A stretch of 64,000 nt of DNA, from NCBI GenBank assembly GCA_022606425.2, contig JAHDVF020001345.1, positions 1 to 64,000 on the forward strand, in the 5' to 3' direction. Numbering within the stretch: position 1 is the stretch's first letter; each line of letters begins with the position of its first letter. The position numbers and the translations under genes are program-made. The notes under the pieces are model-generated. The model did no database searches. It saw only the letters and a program-made list of their open reading frames with translations, and was not told where the DNA came from. Positions 60,411 to 64,000 of the stretch are shown here, one piece after another. This stretch comes from Lepidostoma basale (taxonomy: Eukaryota; Arthropoda; Insecta; Trichoptera; Lepidostomatidae).

Positions 60411-60955
60411 CTCATACAGCGTGTTATGCACGCGAGTCGATTTTTCTGACTCCTCACTTGGCCGACATTCAATATTTGATTTATTTGACCGTGCCACGTT
60501 TTCCTCGGTCTTCGTCTATTTCTGGGTCCATTAACATCGTTAACTTATAAATTTTTTACCATTCTTTCTTTATTAATTCTTTCCTTATGTCCAAACCATC
60601 TTAATGACCCCTTCATTACTTTCTTCATAACACCGTCATTCGCACCGCATTTACTCCTTATATTTTCATTCGACACTCTATCATACACAGAGTATCTACA
60701 CATTCGTCTAAGAGATCTATTTCTACTGCATTTATTCTACTTTCATCCTTCTTTTGTCAGTTACATGCTTCGCTTCCATACATAAGGGTCGGTAGCCACT
60801 GCCATTCTAACTTTTTTGGATTTTTTGGATAGATTTTGTTTGCGATGATTATTTTAAGTGCACCATTCACTTTGTTGCCTGCCCCAACCCTTCTTTCAAT
60901 ATCCTTCTCCACTCGCCCACCTCTTGTAAACATACTACCTAAATACTTAATAAAT
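60411..60955 (-). mobile_element. TTAG LINE C-terminal region, decayed
   Basis: GCGTGTTATGCACGCGAGTC, CCGTGCCACGTTTTCCTCGG, ACGCTTCGCTTCCATACATA-type words and CACCATTCACTTTGTTGCCT on plus match 34980-35530 in reverse, up to CTCTTGTAAACATACTACCT. Confidence 0.65.
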
Positions 60956-61370
60956 TATTTGAATCTTATACCTACATATATGATAATATAAGAGTCAAAT
61001 TTATTCATAAATTTAAAGCATATATTATTTCGTCTCTTCCTAAAAAACGATACGACGGAGGCAACCCGAAAATATTTCTGTATGAAATGTAGGAATATTT
61101 TTATTCCGTTAGCGGAGAACGGAATCGGTTAAGGAATTTGAATTCGTGCATAGATTTCCATAAAGATTGTGATCGTATAGGGAAGGTGATTGCATCGCGT
61201 TACATGCCATAACGCCCCATATATCATGGAAAATACATAATAAATTATGGTATGCGCGCTTCTGTATGATACTTTTTGTTACGTTTGGATAAAGCACAGT
61301 TAATATTAGAAAATTCCTGGAGAAAATTTCTTACTTCTCCTCGCCTTCTTCTTCTTCCTAGTAAATAATG
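60956..61370. other. Apparently single-copy stretch
   Basis: 61060-61310 is mixed in composition, with no frame of note or repeat match. A CTTCTTCTTC run lies at 61344. Confidence 0.3.
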
Positions 61371-61374
61371 AAAA

Positions 61375-61500
61375 TAAAATAAACGTACATTTTTTTTTGT
61401 ATTCTGCAGAATATTTAGTTAAAATCCACTAATTTTTGTATCTTCGACCGGTTTCGGCAGCTGCTGCCATCTTCTCGTTCGGATTGGTGGTTTACCACTG
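61375..61500. repeat. HP4 half copy with motif
   Basis: Arm words ATGAAAATAAAATAAACGTA. Minus-strand motif at 61446-61476: GAGAAGA for CTGANGA, T, helix II GGCAG/CTGCC (five pairs, loop CAG), GAAA, ACCGGT, C. Helix II is perfect here and broken at 31666-31697. Confidence 0.55.
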
Positions 61501-61559
61501 TCGGGGTTAAATGCATAACCCATATAAGTGGACTTCGACTGCTGAATCAGCATATTTCA

Positions 61560-62010
61560 TAATGAAATATACTACACGAATAACCGAAAACGCCTGACTC
61601 AGGACCTACTTATCAAAAGTGATGAATCGGGGCCCAGATTTATTCGCACAGGTCACTAGGTCACTAGAGCAGAGCATCGTGTGAAAAGGGAAGCAAAGCA
61701 TATAAACACGGTACATCCGACCACCATGGACAGTATTCCTTCTTGCAACTTCTAACCGACACGAGTCTACGCCGTCAAGTCTACGTACAAAGAACCCCCG
61801 ACTCTCCCACCGAGCTACGCTACTGTCTACACTGCTACGCCACGTAACTTCCGACGAGTCTTCGCTCCAGCCGACCGACGCTTTGCCCAGCGAGTCATCA
61901 GCCCCAGCTGCTATCGACGTCCAGGCGCACGCTCCATCACGTGTACATAATACTGTGAACGTATGATTACTTGTGATCTGCAATAAACGCTGAAACCTCC
62001 ACTGTTTTTA
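61560..62010 (+). mobile_element. Possible solo LTR or promoter-bearing repeat
   Basis: A C-rich block of mixed composition. It has GCATATAAACACGG (TATA-like, 61697-61710) and, ~270 bases on, GCAATAAACGCTG (poly(A)-signal-like, 61980-61992), the order expected of U3-R-U5. No paired copy, primer-binding site or duplication was found. The minus-strand frame of 125 codons is taken as chance, because its composition follows the C-rich plus strand. Confidence 0.35.
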
Positions 62011-62049
62011 ACTCTCACCACATCCCCCAAACCACTTATATTTAAAAAA

Positions 62050-62360
62050 AAATGGAGACAATTTCTTTCTTATTTCTTTTATTATATACTTTATATACAT
62101 CGCTCACATTTATTAAAAAAAAATAATTTAATTTAAATAAAAAACATGTTTCGCGCTAACCAGCCCTTCATTATAATATTTGTCAAAACTTATTATATTT
62201 GTAAACAATTTTATAATATTTTTAATATTCATAACATATTCTTTTTTAGTTCATGAGAGTGTTTTATACAAATTACATAAAAAAAGAAACATTAAACATC
62301 TACAGCAGAAAGTTATGGAGAACATAGAAGAAACAATTTCTTTCTACTAGATTTAAATTT
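62050..62360. repeat. HP8-like half element
   Basis: Minus-strand motif at 62143-62171: ATGAAGG for CTGANGA, short GCT/AGC stem, GAAA, ACATGT, T. Surrounding words (TTTCTTTTATTATATACTTT) resemble HP8 arms. Worn. Confidence 0.4.
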
Positions 62361-62859
62361 ATTGATAAAGAAATTGTTGAAAAATTTTAAATTTACTAAC
62401 ATTTAACCTTGTACACTCGTTCTTTACATTTCATATGTGTCGATAATGAATTGTACAGGATTCTTTTTTAATATTTAATCTAGTCCATCCTGCCTATAAC
62501 ACCTTTAAGAAAGTTAAGATACATCACAACATCCCTAGCTTTAGATCTGTTGTATGAGAGGAAGAAATTGACTAACCTTCGATGATAAAAAAACAACAAA
62601 AACAATTAGAAGAAATATAAGTAGTAGCTCATAAGCATAATATATTATAGTAAACTTCGAATTCTTATTGTTAAGAGGATCGGTTCTCAAACTTTTTGGC
62701 TACGAAACCCTTTTGAAACACTAAATATTTTACGAAGTTCTAAAATAAGAATAAAATATTATCAATTTATAAAAATCATACAAAAATAAGAACAGGATTA
62801 AAAAGATAAAAAACAAAGAGAATGATAATAAACAGAGCTAACCAACTTACAAACATATT
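62361..62859. other. Unassigned; hAT-like end at 62690
   Basis: GGTTCTCAAACTTTTTGGCT and ACGAAACCCTTTTGAAACAC at 62687-62725 look like the end of a common class of hAT-type MITE (CAGNGGTTCTCAAAC...). The opposite end was not found. Confidence 0.35.
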
Positions 62860-63130
62860 TCATACGCCTTCTCTCAGATTTGGAAGTTGTGTATGAATTT
62901 GTCTATCTTGGATCACTGATAAATGACCAGAGAAAATGCGAGAGGGAGATTCGACGCAGAACCCAAATGAACTGCCATGACAAAACACACCAAGATATGA
63001 CAAGACAAAAATATCTCTAACAAGACCAAGATGAGACAGGTTCAAACCCTTGTTTTCTCCACATTGCTTTTTTGCTGCGAGTCTTGGACTATGCGAACAT
63101 CGGAGAGATTCAATTACTTAAAATATTCCA
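62860..63130 (+). mobile_element. LINE RT thumb-region fragment
   Basis: The plus strand reads DLEVVYEFVYLGSLINDQRK, CEREIRRRTQMN; FxYLGS and EIRRR are the standard post-catalytic motifs. Frameshifts follow, with LLRVLDYANIGE-type sequence. Confidence 0.6.
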
Positions 63131-63689
63131 AAATCAATTGATTCAATAAATTGTGTTATCTATTGACTTATATAAAAACGAACGAAGATTGTGTAAAATT
63201 TATCTTTGATATCGGAAAAATGAATTGTATCAAATTGAAAACATTTTCATTCCAATCTCGATATGGGAGTCGTTCGAATCAAAATTCTTTTGAAATTCCC
63301 AAACGAGTTTAAAAATATTTGTATCTGAAAATATTTCAACAAAACGTGATGCAATTTTCCTCCGCTAGATGGCGCCCGGATCGCATTAACGATAGGTTAG
63401 GTTGGCTTGGGTTAGGTTAGGGTAACCGGCAGAGACATCTGTGATCTCAAAATGAAATAAAATGCGCGGGAACTGCAGTCCGCCGGTGGACGATTTTTGA
63501 TTGCGTTTATCTGGCATTGGTTCAAAAGCGATCGCTTTCAATGAAATAATGCCTTTAAGTTGAAATTTTATGTTCAGTTGCGCCAGTAAAGTAGATTTAT
63601 TTTCATTCCAACCTCTCGCAGCGTGCGGGATAAACTGTATTTTAGGAAAGCTGCAATTTTTGTAATAGCATCCAACTTCGTGAAAATAA
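63131..63689. other. Unassigned; telomere-like words
   Basis: 63392-63423 (ATAGGTTAGGTTGGCTTGGG, TTAGGTTAGG) holds several TTAGG-like units, the insect telomere repeat, in a short imperfect run. 63360-63600 is otherwise single-copy here. Confidence 0.35.
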
Positions 63690-63800
63690 TATTTGAATTA
63701 AAAGATGTTTTATTAATTATCATTTAGAGTTTTGTATTTATTTAGACAGCGACCGATTTTACCAGGCTGGCTAGTATCGACAAACTAGCCCAGTCTGACT
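63690..63800. repeat. HP3 half copy
   Basis: Arm TTGTATTTATTTAGACAGCG and centre CGACCGATTTTACCAGGCTG. On minus, a worn motif (CCAG/CTGG helix, AAAATCGGTC). Confidence 0.5.
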
Positions 63801-63802
63801 GG

Positions 63803-64000
63803 AATTCCGTAGACTTTAATACAGAAGAGTTTTTAGGGATCCCAATGTGCTCAGAGTCCTATGCGACGCGTTGGTTCGGAGCAGACTCGAAAGTGGTTCT
63901 GTGATATGGAGTCCTCGCGAGGCGAGATATTCCGTTATGCTGGAGAGAGTTCAGAAAAAAATTCTGAAGTATCTCTACATGATGGAGTATGGTAGTTATC
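63803..64000 (+). mobile_element. LINE RT C-terminal region, runs off the window
   Basis: The frame reads LRDPNVLRVLCDALVRSRLE, SGSVIWSPREARYSVMLERV and QKKILKYLYMMEYGSY, open to the last base. 'LVRSRLEYxxVIW.P...Y...LERVQKKFLKYL' is the region after the RT catalytic domain in one LINE class. 5'-truncated; no stop inside the window. Confidence 0.75.

Noticed and set aside
61606..61983. 125-codon minus-strand protein
   Set aside because: No domain, low-complexity Ser/Asp/Val composition mirroring a C-rich plus strand, and overlap with TATA-like and poly(A)-like words on the other strand.

Overview
This is an A+T-rich, repeat-dense stretch of an animal nuclear genome. An insect is the best reading: the one host gene is a neuronal Ig-superfamily cell-surface protein of the DIP/lachesin type, and a non-autonomous transposon at 51.25-52.58 kb is clearly related to the moth piggyBac element. 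The order (Lepidoptera is plausible) cannot be fixed from this window alone. There are no rRNA genes, CRISPR arrays or bacterial operons.

Host gene. Four minus-strand exons (12443-12574, 11580-11699, 10570-10740, 7464-7786), joined by consensus GT/AG sites in matching phase 1, encode the end of Ig2, all of Ig3, a low-complexity Asn/His/Lys linker and a hydrophobic C-terminal tail of the kind that directs GPI anchoring. The 5' exons (signal peptide, Ig1, start of Ig2) were not found. Much or all of 12.6-64 kb may be upstream intron, but this is inference.

Repeats fill most of the rest. (i) LINE remnants of at least seven kinds, nearly all 5'-truncated and frameshifted; the longest (34.5-35.6 kb) keeps the reverse-transcriptase YADD box. 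One family ends in a (TTAG)n tail and shares that 3' end with a shorter non-autonomous partner, seven copies of which lie here. (ii) A tRNA-derived SINE with recognisable A and B boxes. (iii) DNA transposon derivatives: two hAT-type MITEs with 8-bp duplications, a 504-bp inverted-repeat element with an 11-bp duplication, and the internally deleted piggyBac. (iv) Many inverted-repeat ('hairpin') elements, called HP1-HP9 here.

The most unusual feature is what sits at the centre of the hairpin elements. In almost every family the inner end of one or both arms reads, on the outward strand, as a hammerhead-ribozyme-like motif: CTGANGA, one extra A or T, a helix II, GAAA, a tiny palindromic helix III, and a GTC, GTA or GTT cleavage triplet. 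Families differ in primary sequence, but helix II and sometimes helix I are preserved by compensating changes. One family consistently has T and A in place of the C3 and G8 that pair in the active site. Penelope-like retroelements are known to carry minimal type I hammerheads, so these look like compact retroelement derivatives with two facing ribozymes. One (54191-54618) sits between exact 11-bp duplications inside a LINE, which shows that it moved as a unit.

Several nested insertions give a relative order of activity (44.3, 47.5, 54.2, 57.5 and 58.6-60.4 kb).
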